From assembly GCF_046097595.1 (NCBI RefSeq), contig NZ_JBJUVG010000001.1:285584-349583 (forward strand): a stretch of DNA of 64,000 bases. Direction: 5' to 3'. The notes beneath the pieces were generated by a model. It did no database searches. It was not told the origin of the DNA and worked only from the letters and a program-made list of their open reading frames with translations. The DNA comes from Peptococcus simiae (GTDB lineage: Bacteria > Bacillota > Peptococcia > Peptococcales > Peptococcaceae). The position numbers and the translations under genes were made by a program. Numbering within the stretch: position 1 is the first letter of the stretch; the number at the start of each line of letters is the position of its first letter. Shown piece by piece: positions 1-8,207 of the stretch.

Positions 1-3000
1 ACTACTATTGGCGAAGAAAAATTCTTGCTCCATGACGAAACAAATGGTGTGTACAATCTTCCTAATTACAATGCCATTGCTGATTATATGGTAAATAAGG
101 GATATTGGGATGCGTCTAAGATTACAAAGACTACAGACCAGTACGGAAATGTAACGGAAGCAAGTTACGATGGAAAGACTTTCGAAGAGCTGATGGATCA
201 TTTTGACCCTAAGAACCCGCCAACAGGTAAGATTACAGTTCCAGAAAGAAAGATTACGACAACTACAACTGAAAAAGTAGACAAGGTAATCAAGGTAGGT
301 ACAAAGACAGAAGGCACTCTTGTAGACACCGACCCCATCAAACATGGGTTTACTGTGGGATATGATCCGTCTATTCCAAAGGGAACATGGCAATATAAGA
401 AAGATGCTAGCGGCCAGGATATTTCTGGTACAGACGGTTCCATTACGAAGACATGGACCATCGTCAACTCACAAAAAGTTGGCGACCCTGTAGAAACAAG
501 AGTAGAGCCTGTCAACGCAGTAATCCTCGTTGGATCTAAGGACTTTACTGGAGAAGTAAGCCATGATGTAACGGAAGAGCTTCCATTTAAGGTAGAAGTC
601 ATTGAAGATACTGAACTTGCACCAGGAAAGGTTGTTGTTCAACAACAAGGACAAAAGGGAACGAAGACGACAACCTACACGCAAAACATCAAAAATGGAG
701 CGCCTGAAGGTGACATTCAAACAAGTGTGACAAATAATGTGGCTCCAGTTGACCACATTATAAGAGTGGGCAAGAAACCGGTGACCAACAACAAGGAAGC
801 CAGCAGTGAAGTTGGCGTAGAAATCAGATACGAATACGATGCAACTCTAGGCGTAGGCAAGGCAGAACTTGGCGACTATACCCCGGGTAAGGTAGTGACA
901 ACTGTTACAAACACCTACAATCCGGAAACTGGACAGATTGAGACCAGTGAAACAGCAGTTGTGACAAAACCTATCCAAGTAGTCAAGGTAGGTACGCACA
1001 AATTTACTGGGGAACTTACGAACACTGTCAAAGAAACTATTCCATTTGATGTCATCATTCAGCCTGACGATACTCTAGCAGCTGGAGAGACTAGAGTTAA
1101 AACTGAAGGGAAAGCTGGCGAAAAGACCAAGACCATTACGCAAAGGTTTGAAAATGGTGAGCAAAAATCCTTCACAGTGACAGATGAAACTGTTACAACA
1201 CAGAAGATCGACAAGGTCATAAAGGTCGGCACCATGACCGACGGCACTCACTCCCATACAGAGGAAATTCCATTTGAATACACTGTGGAATATGACCCCA
1301 CCATGCAAGCGGGAACCTATAAGGAAGTAACAAAGGGCGAAAAGGGATCGAAGACGACTACTTGGACTATTAAGAACTCCAAGGTTGTGGAAGGTTCTGC
1401 TCAAACTTCTACTACAAGGCAACCGGTCAATGCTGTTATAAAAGTAGGTAATAAGCACTTTACTGGAACATTTACTACTACTGACAAGGACGTAGTACCC
1501 TTTGAAGTGGAATACAAGATTGATCCAAATCTTGCACCAGGTGTGGAAGAAATAGATCAAGAAGGCGTTCTTGGAGAAAAATCCACGACAACAACCCACA
1601 CTATTACCAATGGTCAAGTCACTGATTCCGTAAAGGGCACTACCACTCAAACAAAGGCACCGGTTAAGAAGATTGTAAGAATTGGTGCTAAGACAGATGG
1701 AACGCACGAAGTGGTCCAAGAAATTCCATTTGATGTTGAAGTGAAGACAGACCCAAGCCTAAAGAAGGGTCAGTGGAAGTATGAAACAGACGCCGCTGGC
1801 AATGAAAAGAGAGGTGTAAAGGGTAGCAAGAAGACTACGCTTACCATCGAAAACTCCAAGATAACCAATGCTGACAGCTTAACTTGGGAGACCACTAAAC
1901 AAGCTGAAAATGCAGTTATCATTATCGGCGAAGGCGACTTAACCGGAACTTATGAAATAGTCGACAAAGGCATTATTCCATTTGACGTGGAATATAAACT
2001 TGACGAGACTTTATCGCCGGGAGATGAGGTTGTAGAACAAGCTGGTAAAAATGGAGAAACGCAAGTTACCACGACTTTAACCATTGTAAATGGCAAGGTC
2101 ACCGATAAATCTGTCGGCGAAACAGTTACAAATTCTCAACCGACCAAGAAGATTGTAAGAATTGGTGCGCAAAAAGAAGGCACTTACACCCATACTGAAA
2201 AGATCCCCTTTGATGTAAAAGTTGAGTACGATCCCACTATGCAAAGTGGCAAGTACGAAATCGTCACGCCCGGTCAAGAGGGAGAAAAGGTAACGAAGTT
2301 TACCATCAAAAACGCTCAGGTAACAGAAACTTCCGTAACATCAGAAACTAAACCCGTCACTCAAGTGGTGAAAGTGGGAAGTAAGGACTTCACTGGACAA
2401 GTAAGTCATACTGAAACTGAAGAAATTCCATTTGAAGTTGAAGTGAGATATGTGTCAGAAAGACCTGCCGGCATCATCGATGTCATCCAAGAGGGTGAGG
2501 TTGGTACAAAAGAAGTAACCTACACCCAAAAGATTAAAAATGGTGCAAAAGATGGCGAAATGACGACCACTTCTAGGGAAACAAAGGCAGCAAAAAAACG
2601 CATAGTAGAAATTGGTACCCAAACAGTTACCAAAGAAGTGAACAAGCCCATTGAAACGGTATTCGAATACAATGACCAACTCGACTCCGGTATTATGGTC
2701 GAAAAACAAGCTGGAAAAGCCGGCAAGACGACGGTTCAAGTCTACTATGACCAAGCAACCAGCAATCTGAAGACCATCGAAAGAACGGAAGAAGGCCAAA
2801 AGAGAATCGTCGAAATCGGCACTAAGGCCGTTGAAAAAACTGTCGATATTCCATTTAATACCGAGTATGAACTTGATGACACGATGGAATATGGAAAGAC
2901 TGAAGAAAAAACTGCCGGAGCTAAGGGGACTAAGACCATTACAAGTACCTTTAACCCCAAAACCGGCAAGATTGAAGTCACTGAAACAGATGTAGCGCCT

Positions 3001-3798
3001 ACAAATCGAGTGGTTAAGGTCGGTTCTAAGACAAGTGGGCAAGTAAAATACGTTGATAAAATTGCCTACGAAGTTGAGGTTATAAGAGACGACACAATGG
3101 CAGCCGGAGAAATAGTAACCGTCCAAGAAGGCGAGGAGGGCCTAAGAGAAATTTCTATTAATGTAGTAAACTCTCAAAGAGACGGAAATATTGAAGGAAA
3201 GACCATCAAGGAACCGGTTAAGAAAATCGTCAGGGTGGGTACTTTATGTAAGATGCCACCCAGACCCAATCCGGGCGGCGGTGGCAGCACCAAGCCCAGC
3301 ACCCCCTCTACCCCCGGAACGACAGACCCGAGTACCCCCGTCAATCCCGACCCAAGCGAACCCGGCGGCAATACCCCGGACAAACCGGTCAAGCCCAACC
3401 CGAGCGAACCCGGCGGCAATACACCGGATAACCCGGTACCGCCCAACCCAAGCGAACCCGGCGGCAATACCCCGGACAAACCGGTCAAGCCCAACCCGAG
3501 CGAACCCGGCGGCAAAACCCCGGATAAGCCGGTACCCCCGACCCCGGACAAACCGGTTACGCCCGATCCGGTCAAGCCGACCCCCGTCCAACCCGGCGGC
3601 AATGACCCCGTCAGCCCCGCCCAGCCCGCACCGGCAGGCCCCCAAGCCCCCGGTCAACCGGCAGCTGTCAGCCAGGCCAATGACGACAGCCTGGCCCCCA
3701 AGACCTTTGACCCCGGCGTCCTCCCCTATGCCGGTTTAGCCGGTGCGGCTTCCGCTCTTTTAGCCTTGCTGGGGGTTAGAAGAAAAGAGGACGAATAA
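1..3798 (+). CDS. G5-domain-repeat cell-wall surface protein, 5' end missing
   Basis: The frame is already open at base 1, so the N-terminus and any signal peptide lie outside the window. The visible part is a chain of about 13 repeats of roughly 75-85 residues. Each ends in a V(I/V)(K/R)VG(T/S)-type signature and has a central IPF(E/D)VE strand, as in G5 domains, which form extended stalks and often bind N-acetylglucosamine. A proline/glycine-rich wall-spanning segment follows (bases about 3250-3660), then LPYAG, a hydrophobic stretch and RRKEDE, which together make a sortase sorting signal. The signal is LPYAG, not LPxTG, and a sortase gene starts 28 bp downstream. Inference: a wall-anchored adhesin or stalk protein. 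The final G5 unit is followed by a lone Cys (VGTLCK). The proline-rich part is much richer in GC than the repeats. Confidence 0.9.
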   Translation, partial: TTIGEEKFLLHDETNGVYNLPNYNAIADYMVNKGYWDASKITKTTDQYGNVTEASYDGKTFEELMDHFDPKNPPTGKITVPERKITTTTTEKVDKVIKVGTKTEGTLVDTDPIKHGFTVGYDPSIPKGTWQYKKDASGQDISGTDGSITKTWTIVNSQKVGDPVETRVEPVNAVILVGSKDFTGEVSHDVTEELPFKVEVIEDTELAPGKVVVQQQGQKGTKTTTYTQNIKNGAPEGDIQTSVTNNVAPVDHIIRVGKKPVTNNKEASSEVGVEIRYEYDATLGVGKAELGDYTPGKVVTTVTNTYNPETGQIETSETAVVTKPIQVVKVGTHKFTGELTNTVKETIPFDVIIQPDDTLAAGETRVKTEGKAGEKTKTITQRFENGEQKSFTVTDETVTTQKIDKVIKVGTMTDGTHSHTEEIPFEYTVEYDPTMQAGTYKEVTKGEKGSKTTTWTIKNSKVVEGSAQTSTTRQPVNAVIKVGNKHFTGTFTTTDKDVVPFEVEYKIDPNLAPGVEEIDQEGVLGEKSTTTTHTITNGQVTDSVKGTTTQTKAPVKKIVRIGAKTDGTHEVVQEIPFDVEVKTDPSLKKGQWKYETDAAGNEKRGVKGSKKTTLTIENSKITNADSLTWETTKQAENAVIIIGEGDLTGTYEIVDKGIIPFDVEYKLDETLSPGDEVVEQAGKNGETQVTTTLTIVNGKVTDKSVGETVTNSQPTKKIVRIGAQKEGTYTHTEKIPFDVKVEYDPTMQSGKYEIVTPGQEGEKVTKFTIKNAQVTETSVTSETKPVTQVVKVGSKDFTGQVSHTETEEIPFEVEVRYVSERPAGIIDVIQEGEVGTKEVTYTQKIKNGAKDGEMTTTSRETKAAKKRIVEIGTQTVTKEVNKPIETVFEYNDQLDSGIMVEKQAGKAGKTTVQVYYDQATSNLKTIERTEEGQKRIVEIGTKAVEKTVDIPFNTEYELDDTMEYGKTEEKTAGAKGTKTITSTFNPKTGKIEVTETDVAPTNRVVKVGSKTSGQVKYVDKIAYEVEVIRDDTMAAGEIVTVQEGEEGLREISINVVNSQRDGNIEGKTIKEPVKKIVRVGTLCKMPPRPNPGGGGSTKPSTPSTPGTTDPSTPVNPDPSEPGGNTPDKPVKPNPSEPGGNTPDNPVPPNPSEPGGNTPDKPVKPNPSEPGGKTPDKPVPPTPDKPVTPDPVKPTPVQPGGNDPVSPAQPAPAGPQAPGQPAAVSQANDDSLAPKTFDPGVLPYAGLAGAASALLALLGVRRKEDE
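3346..3537 (+). repeat. Four 48-bp tandem repeats in the wall-spanning region
   Basis: Four consecutive 48-bp units begin at 3346, 3394, 3442 and 3490. Each encodes a 16-residue unit of the type NPSEPGGNTPDKPVKP. Units 1 and 3 share codon choices, as do parts of 2 and 4, so copy number probably changes by slippage or recombination. The region spaces the G5 stalk from the membrane anchor. Confidence 0.9.
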
Positions 3799-3826
3799 AG
3801 ATTTAGGTAACTAAGGAGGCATCAAG

Positions 3827-4564
3827 GTGCATAAAAAAGTCTTGTTGGCCATTAAAGTCGGCCTCCTCCTGGTTATCTTATTCTCCGGCTATAAAATCGT
3901 CAGTTATTATCTGGCTGACCATGATTTTACCAGTCAACATGAAGTTCTTAAGGCCAAGCTGCCCGTCTCTTCAGAGGCGGAGACCCTGGCGGGAGAAAAG
4001 GCCGGCTTAGAGGCTGAAAGCGTGGCCCGAACTTTAGCTGACCTTAGGGACAGGTACCCCGATATCATCGGTTGGATCCAAATCCCCGGCACCAAGATAG
4101 ACCTCCCCATCGTCCAAGGCCAAGACAACGCCTACTACCTGGACCACAGCTACACCGGCGCCTATCACCCCTTTGGCGAAGTCTTCATGGACAAAGCCAA
4201 CCAGCCGGACCTAACCGATCAAAACACCATCCTGTACGGGCATAACGTCCAAAGCGGTCAAGTCTTCCACGACCTGGAAGGCTACCAGGACCAAGCCTTC
4301 CGCGATGCCCACCCCACAGTGCACATCTACACCCCGGAAGGCCGGCAAGACTACCAAGTCGTCGCCGTCTACATCGCCTCCCCCGCCAGTCCCTACCGGG
4401 CCCCCAACTACAGCCTCACAGACTGGCAGACCTTTAGAAACTGGGTTGCCGAGCGTAACCTCATCCAAGAAGACCTGCCCGCCGACCCCAGCCACCCCAT
4501 CCTGACCCTGTCCACCTGCTCTGATACCGAGCGGCTAGTGGTCCAGGCCCAGAGAGTGACCTAA
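3827..4564 (+). CDS. Class B-type sortase
   Basis: This is a membrane-anchored cysteine transpeptidase that cuts a sorting signal and joins the surface protein to the peptidoglycan. An N-terminal hydrophobic segment (residues about 5-27) is the signal anchor. The catalytic domain follows, with WIQIPGTKIDLPIVQG, His139 in ILYGHN, Cys231 in TLSTC and Arg236 in TERLVV. The order and the TLSTC context fit class B sortases. The start is GTG, placed 7 bp after AAGGAGG. The gene sits 28 bp behind the G5 protein and ends before a strong terminator, so the two form a substrate-enzyme operon. Inference: the unusual LPYAG signal is the dedicated substrate of this enzyme. Confidence 0.9.
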   Translation: MHKKVLLAIKVGLLLVILFSGYKIVSYYLADHDFTSQHEVLKAKLPVSSEAETLAGEKAGLEAESVARTLADLRDRYPDIIGWIQIPGTKIDLPIVQGQDNAYYLDHSYTGAYHPFGEVFMDKANQPDLTDQNTILYGHNVQSGQVFHDLEGYQDQAFRDAHPTVHIYTPEGRQDYQVVAVYIASPASPYRAPNYSLTDWQTFRNWVAERNLIQEDLPADPSHPILTLSTCSDTERLVVQAQRVT

Positions 4565-4576
4565 AGGGCGATCAAT

Positions 4577-4616
4577 AAAAAGCTCCTGAGCGAGAAACTG
4601 GCTCAGGAGCTTTTTT
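4577..4616 (+). terminator. Rho-independent terminator after the sortase gene
   Basis: A perfect 11-bp stem (AGCTCCTGAGC with GCTCAGGAGCT) with a 9-nt loop is followed by six T. It closes the surface protein/sortase operon. Confidence 0.9.
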
Positions 4617-4664
4617 CTTTGGCCGGAAAGGTTGGCCGGCCGGTATGGATTTGGGACAGGACTC

Positions 4665-4692
4665 TTGAATATGCTTTAAAATATGTTATAGT
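4665..4692 (+). promoter_or_regulatory. Sigma-A-type promoter of the CPBP protease gene
   Basis: TTGAAT at 4665-4670 and TATAGT at 4687-4692 are separated by 16 bp. They lie about 50 bp upstream of the start codon at 4742, which has AAAGGAGAG in front of it. Confidence 0.6.
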
Positions 4693-4741
4693 GGACCTAG
4701 CTTAATAAAGCATCGGCCAACTAAAGGAGAGAGGGATAGCC

Positions 4742-5503
4742 ATGACCACTAAAAACCCGCCTGCCCGGCTAAAGCGCTACCTGGCCCTGACCTTTGCCAT
4801 CAGCTGGCTGGCCTGGTGGGGCGAGGCCCTGCTTATAAAAATAAGCCCGCTAACCGCCCAGGATCCGCCGGCCCTGCTGGCCTTTTGCCTAGGGGGCTTT
4901 GGCCCGACCATCGCCGCCTGCCTCTGCCTGCCGGGTGGCTTTTCCCTACAAGGGCTGGGCCACTTCCTGGCCAGCCACCGGCCCGGGACCCTCCCCATCC
5001 TAGCCGGCTTTGCCGGCCTCTTGTCCCTCTTTTTCCTGGTCGTTTCCTCCGGCCCGGCCCAGGGCATCCCTAGAGATGGGCGGGCCCTGGTTGTCTTTGG
5101 TCTGGTCTTTATCCAGGCCGGCCTCCTCTTTGGCGGCAATGAAGAGCTAGGCTGGCGGGGTACCCTCCAGCCCCTCCTGGCGCCCCGCCTGCCTGTCTGG
5201 CTGGCCCCTTTGGTCATTGGCCTCATCTGGGTGGGCTGGCATATCCCCCTCTGGTTTATCGAAGGCAATAGCCACCAGACCATGTCCTTCGCTAGCTTCG
5301 CCCTCCTGGGCCTGGCCCTCAGCTACTGGCTCTCGGCCCTCATGACCCTGACCCGGTCCGTCCCGGCCTGCATGGCCCTCCATGGCCTGACCAATACCCT
5401 CTTAGGCCTATTGGTTCTCAACCAGGGCCCCATCTATTACCTGGCCCTCGTCGCCCTGACCGGCTTAAGCATAGTTGTCAGCCGGAAAGCTCAAGACCGA
5501 TAG
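4742..5503 (+). CDS. CPBP family intramembrane metalloprotease (CAAX/Abi type)
   Basis: A multi-pass membrane protein of 253 residues that is rich in Leu, Ala and Gly. It shows the three CPBP/Abi motifs in order: EELGWRG with Glu134-Glu135, WVGWHIPLW with His167, and a late ALHGLTN histidine. These residues bind the metal and activate water in type II CAAX-prenyl-protease homologues. In Gram-positive bacteria such proteins are often linked to bacteriocin immunity or to signal-protein processing; nothing next to it shows which. It has its own promoter and is monocistronic as far as can be seen. The substrate is unknown. Confidence 0.85.
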   Translation: MTTKNPPARLKRYLALTFAISWLAWWGEALLIKISPLTAQDPPALLAFCLGGFGPTIAACLCLPGGFSLQGLGHFLASHRPGTLPILAGFAGLLSLFFLVVSSGPAQGIPRDGRALVVFGLVFIQAGLLFGGNEELGWRGTLQPLLAPRLPVWLAPLVIGLIWVGWHIPLWFIEGNSHQTMSFASFALLGLALSYWLSALMTLTRSVPACMALHGLTNTLLGLLVLNQGPIYYLALVALTGLSIVVSRKAQDR

Positions 5504-5594
5504 GCTGGCTAAAGTGTCCGGCCTGGGCCCACAAGTAAACATCCGGGCCCTCTTTTAGGATAGGACACAAGCCTTACAGGCGATTTGGGATATA

Positions 5595-5697
5595 AAAAAG
5601 AGCCCTCTCTTTCTGAAGCTACGGCGATATAGGAAAAGCTAAGACCGTTAGGCTGAGTGCACGCGCCCCCCTATCATCTGAAAGAGAGACCTCTTTT
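5595..5697. other. Long inverted repeat, possible structured RNA or small element
   Basis: The arms at 5595-5613 and 5680-5697 (GAAAGAGAG at the inner end, CTCTTTT at the outer end) pair at 16 of 18 positions around a loop of about 66 nt. The loop itself can form GATATAGG/CCTATC and CTAA/TTAG stems. On the minus strand the structure ends in a T-run. No open reading frame covers it. It could be a small RNA with its terminator or the remnant of a small inverted-repeat element; I do not recognise an RNA family. Confidence 0.4.
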
Positions 5698-5809
5698 ATG
5701 GGGACCATGATACCGGCTTCAGACGGGGCTATCTATGATTAAGGCTGGATTTTACCGGGTTTTGGTCTTTATTTTGCAGCTTAGTGGGCGATTATGTGGT
5801 ATACTAGAA

Positions 5810-5887
5810 GTGTTCCTGCAGGCGCAGGGGTGATCCTATATTGATTAATTAGGATAACATTTTTCCCGCAAACGCGGGGGTGGGGCT
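5810..5887 (+). CRISPR. Pair of degenerate type I-E-like CRISPR repeats
   Basis: Two 28-nt units (5810-5837 and 5860-5887) match each other at 19 of 28 positions. They resemble type I-E repeats: the first starts GTGTTCC and ends GGGGTGATCCT. Both form the short I-E stem (CCTGC/GCAGG and CCCGC/GCGGG), and the one difference in the stem is compensated on the other side. The gap is only 22 bp and AT-rich, shorter than the usual spacer of 32-33 nt. No cas genes lie nearby. Best read as the relic of an array. Confidence 0.4.
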
Positions 5888-5894
5888 CTGGCCC

Positions 5895-5922
5895 TTGTAT
5901 TTCCTTTTGCGCCTGGTATACT
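5895..5922 (+). promoter_or_regulatory. Promoter of the TPP riboswitch-tenA unit
   Basis: TTGTAT at 5895-5900 and TATACT at 5917-5922, with 16 bp between them, immediately precede the riboswitch aptamer. Confidence 0.65.
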
Positions 5923-5928
5923 TAAGTT

Positions 5929-6009
5929 AACACAAGGGGAGCGTTATGCTGAGATGGCTTTTGCCGAACTCATGACCTGATCCGGGTAATGCCGGCGGAG
6001 GGACGTGTT
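5929..6009 (+). promoter_or_regulatory. TPP (thiamin pyrophosphate) riboswitch
   Basis: The aptamer has the Thi-box elements: closing helix AACAC/GTGTT, GCTGAGATGG, ACCTGATCCGGGTAATGCCGGCG and AGGGA. It is followed at 6042 by a terminator hairpin whose 3' arm contains the tenA ribosome site. Binding of thiamin pyrophosphate should therefore switch off tenA. Confidence 0.95.
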
Positions 6010-6041
6010 GCTGTAAAAAGGGATAGATAAGCGGATAAAAT

Positions 6042-6071
6042 CTCCTTGTGAAATGACAAGGAGGTTTTTTT
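6042..6071 (+). terminator. Riboswitch-controlled terminator that also hides the tenA ribosome site
   Basis: CTCCTTGT (6042-6049) pairs with ACAAGGAG (6056-6063) around a 6-nt loop, followed by G and seven T; the ATG comes directly after the T-run at 6072. The AAGGAGG Shine-Dalgarno is the 3' arm of the stem, so the same hairpin can stop transcription and block translation. Confidence 0.85.
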
Positions 6072-6758
6072 ATGCAGTTTACAGATCGTATTTGGCCGAA
6101 GGTGAAGCCTTTATGGGAGAGCTACCTGGCCCATCCTTTTGTGAAGGGGATGGGGGATGGGTCCCTGCCTATAGAGAAGTTTAAGCACTGGTTGACCCAG
6201 GATTATGTCTACCTGGTGGAGTATGCCCGGCTCTTTGCCATTGGCACAGAAAAGGCGACGTCCTTGGAGATGATGCAGGCCTATGCCAAGGGGTTGGACG
6301 GGGTGCTCTTTGTAGAGATGAACTTGCACCGGGAATACTGTGCAAGCTTTGGCCTGTCTGAGGCAGACCTTTTAGCGACACAGCCGTCGGCGGTGAACCT
6401 GGCCTACACCAGCTATATGCTGAGCCAGGCCCAGGCCGGTGGGGTGGAAAATGTATCGGCGGCGCTCTTGGCCTGCTCCTGGAGCTATAGCTATATCGGC
6501 CGGGCCTTGGCGGCAATCCCGGGGGCCCTGGAGGGGGATAAGTATGGCAGCTGGATTCAGATGTATGCCGGGGATGACTTTACCCAGTTGAATGATGATG
6601 CCATGGCCCTGATGAACCGGATTGCTGAGGGCAAGGCTGACTATGAGCTCGATCAATTAGAGGATATTGTTTTGAAAACCGGTTACTTTGAGTATTTATT
6701 CTGGGATATGTGCTGGAACCAATCCACCTGGCCGGTAGGGATCCCCGGGTTGAACTAG
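6072..6758 (+). CDS. tenA: TenA family thiaminase II / aminopyrimidine aminohydrolase
   Basis: TenA hydrolyses aminomethyl-pyrimidine products of thiamin breakdown so that the pyrimidine can be reused for thiamin synthesis. The 228-residue protein has the normal length of the family. It carries the nucleophile Cys135 in LLACSWSY, the same position number as in Bacillus subtilis TenA, together with the conserved WLTQDYVYL and late EYLFWDMCW segments. It is the only gene directly behind the TPP riboswitch, so salvage is expected when thiamin is scarce. No other thi gene is visible in the window. Confidence 0.95.
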   Translation: MQFTDRIWPKVKPLWESYLAHPFVKGMGDGSLPIEKFKHWLTQDYVYLVEYARLFAIGTEKATSLEMMQAYAKGLDGVLFVEMNLHREYCASFGLSEADLLATQPSAVNLAYTSYMLSQAQAGGVENVSAALLACSWSYSYIGRALAAIPGALEGDKYGSWIQMYAGDDFTQLNDDAMALMNRIAEGKADYELDQLEDIVLKTGYFEYLFWDMCWNQSTWPVGIPGLN

Positions 6759-6883
6759 GTCCGACCAGGGAGAGGCGGTTTTATACCCATTATTTACCTT
6801 TTATTGACCACACATAGATAGATGACTGTAGCGGTAGAGGGTATGATAGACTTATCTATTCGCGTGGCATAAAGGAGTGGGCT

Positions 6884-7279
6884 ATGAAGAAAAGAACAAT
6901 CGGTGAAGGGCTGGGGGACCGGCGCCAGGCCAGGGGCCTGACCCTGGCGGACCTGGCCGGAAAGACCGGGATTACTGAAGAAACCCTGGCGAGCTGGGAG
7001 GCCGGCCGGGCTTATCCGGATGCAGAGGGCTTGCAGAAAATAGCAGAGGCCTTGGACCTGGGCCCCGGTGACCTGCTGGCGGATGACCGGGAGGTAGCGA
7101 ATCAAGACCCATCTATGGGTGAGACCATCACCTTGGCCAGCCAGGCTGTTGGCCTGGCAATGGGGGTAGCCGTCGCTGTTTTAGCGGTGCTGGGGCGCTT
7201 GGATAGTAACCAAGGCTTTATCCTCCTGGGCCTGGGTCTGGCAGCAACCGGGGTAGGCCTTTTAAGGTCCCGGGGCTAG
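6884..7279 (+). CDS. XRE-family DNA-binding protein with C-terminal membrane segments
   Basis: A 131-residue protein. Residues about 5-62 form a helix-turn-helix of the HTH_3/XRE type (LTLADLAGKTGITEETLASWEAGRAYPD). After a short linker come two hydrophobic stretches (residues about 85-108 and 112-127) that look like a membrane hairpin. Such fusions put a repressor at the membrane; what it senses or controls cannot be read here. The start has AAAGGAG at a good distance. It stands alone between tenA and the ZIP transporter. Confidence 0.8.
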   Translation: MKKRTIGEGLGDRRQARGLTLADLAGKTGITEETLASWEAGRAYPDAEGLQKIAEALDLGPGDLLADDREVANQDPSMGETITLASQAVGLAMGVAVAVLAVLGRLDSNQGFILLGLGLAATGVGLLRSRG

Positions 7280-7406
7280 CCGGATGAGATGCAAAGAAGA
7301 GGCAGGACCTGTTAGAGGACCTGTCTTTTTCTATGTCCGGGTCTGGATAAGCAGGGGTCATGATGGGTATATATTTGACTAAATGATATGTAAAAGGAGT
7401 GGATCG

Positions 7407-8177
7407 TTGGCAATGTCGAGTGGACTGATTATTGCTTTAGGTTGTATTTTGCCGGGTTTGGCGACGGGTCTTGGGGCCCTGCCGATATTTTTTACCCGGA
7501 GCGTTTCCCAGCGGACCCTGGATACCTTATTGGGCGGGGCGGCCGGGGTGATGCTGGCAGCGACCTGTTTTTCCCTCATTATGCCGAGTATCGACTACGG
7601 CGGTGGGGATGTGAAGGCGGTGCTGGTGACTTCGGCCGGTATTTTGGGCGGAGCCATCCTTTTGGATATGATTGATAAGCTGGCTCCTCATGAGCACTTG
7701 CTGGATAAACGGATTGAGGGCCGGGATGCCAAGAGCCTGAAGAAGATTTGGCTCTTCGTCATTGCCATTACCATTCATAATTTCCCGGAAGGGTTGGCGA
7801 CCGGGGTTGGCTTTGGGACAGATAACCTGGCCAATGGGATGGCCATGGCCCTGGGCATTGGCTTACAGAATATGCCCGAGGGGATGGCGGTGGCCCTGGC
7901 TCTGGTCCGGGAGAAGTATACGCCCGCCTATGCCTTCCTGATTGCTTTGGCGACGGGCCTGGTTGAACCGGTGGGGGCCTTTATGGGCTTTGGCCTGGTT
8001 CAGGTCTTTCAGCCCCTGGTGGGCTTTATCCTAGCCCTGGCCGGTGGGGCCATGCTCTTTGTCATTAGCGACGAGATTATTCCGGAAACCCATGCCAATG
8101 GCTATGAACGCCAGGCAACCTATGGGATTGTGGTGGGTTTCATTATCATGATGATTTTAGATATTTTACTGGGTTAA
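7407..8177 (+). CDS. ZIP family divalent metal transporter
   Basis: An integral membrane carrier for zinc or related divalent cations. The two central helices hold the ZIP metal-site motifs HNFPEGLATG and QNMPEGMAVAL; DEIIPETHANG near the C-terminus fits bacterial ZupT/GufA-like members. The best start is TTG at 7407, 7 bp after AAAGGAG, or ATG at 7413; an earlier in-frame ATG at 7383 lies in front of the ribosome site. It is followed after 30 bp by the carboxylesterase, probably in the same transcript. The metal cannot be decided from sequence. Confidence 0.9.
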   Translation: MAMSSGLIIALGCILPGLATGLGALPIFFTRSVSQRTLDTLLGGAAGVMLAATCFSLIMPSIDYGGGDVKAVLVTSAGILGGAILLDMIDKLAPHEHLLDKRIEGRDAKSLKKIWLFVIAITIHNFPEGLATGVGFGTDNLANGMAMALGIGLQNMPEGMAVALALVREKYTPAYAFLIALATGLVEPVGAFMGFGLVQVFQPLVGFILALAGGAMLFVISDEIIPETHANGYERQATYGIVVGFIIMMILDILLG

Positions 8178-8207
8178 GTGGGCCGGACAGGGCCAAAGGA
8201 GCAGGTC

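Noticed and set aside
3346..3537. Tandem 48-bp repeats taken as a possible CRISPR array
   Set aside because: The units are in frame, have no spacers and encode the wall-spanning PSEPGG repeats.
198..3657. Long open frames on the minus strand and in +2 under the surface protein gene
   Set aside because: They mirror the Thr/Val/Pro-rich repeats of the sense frame, lack ribosome sites and have no family pattern.
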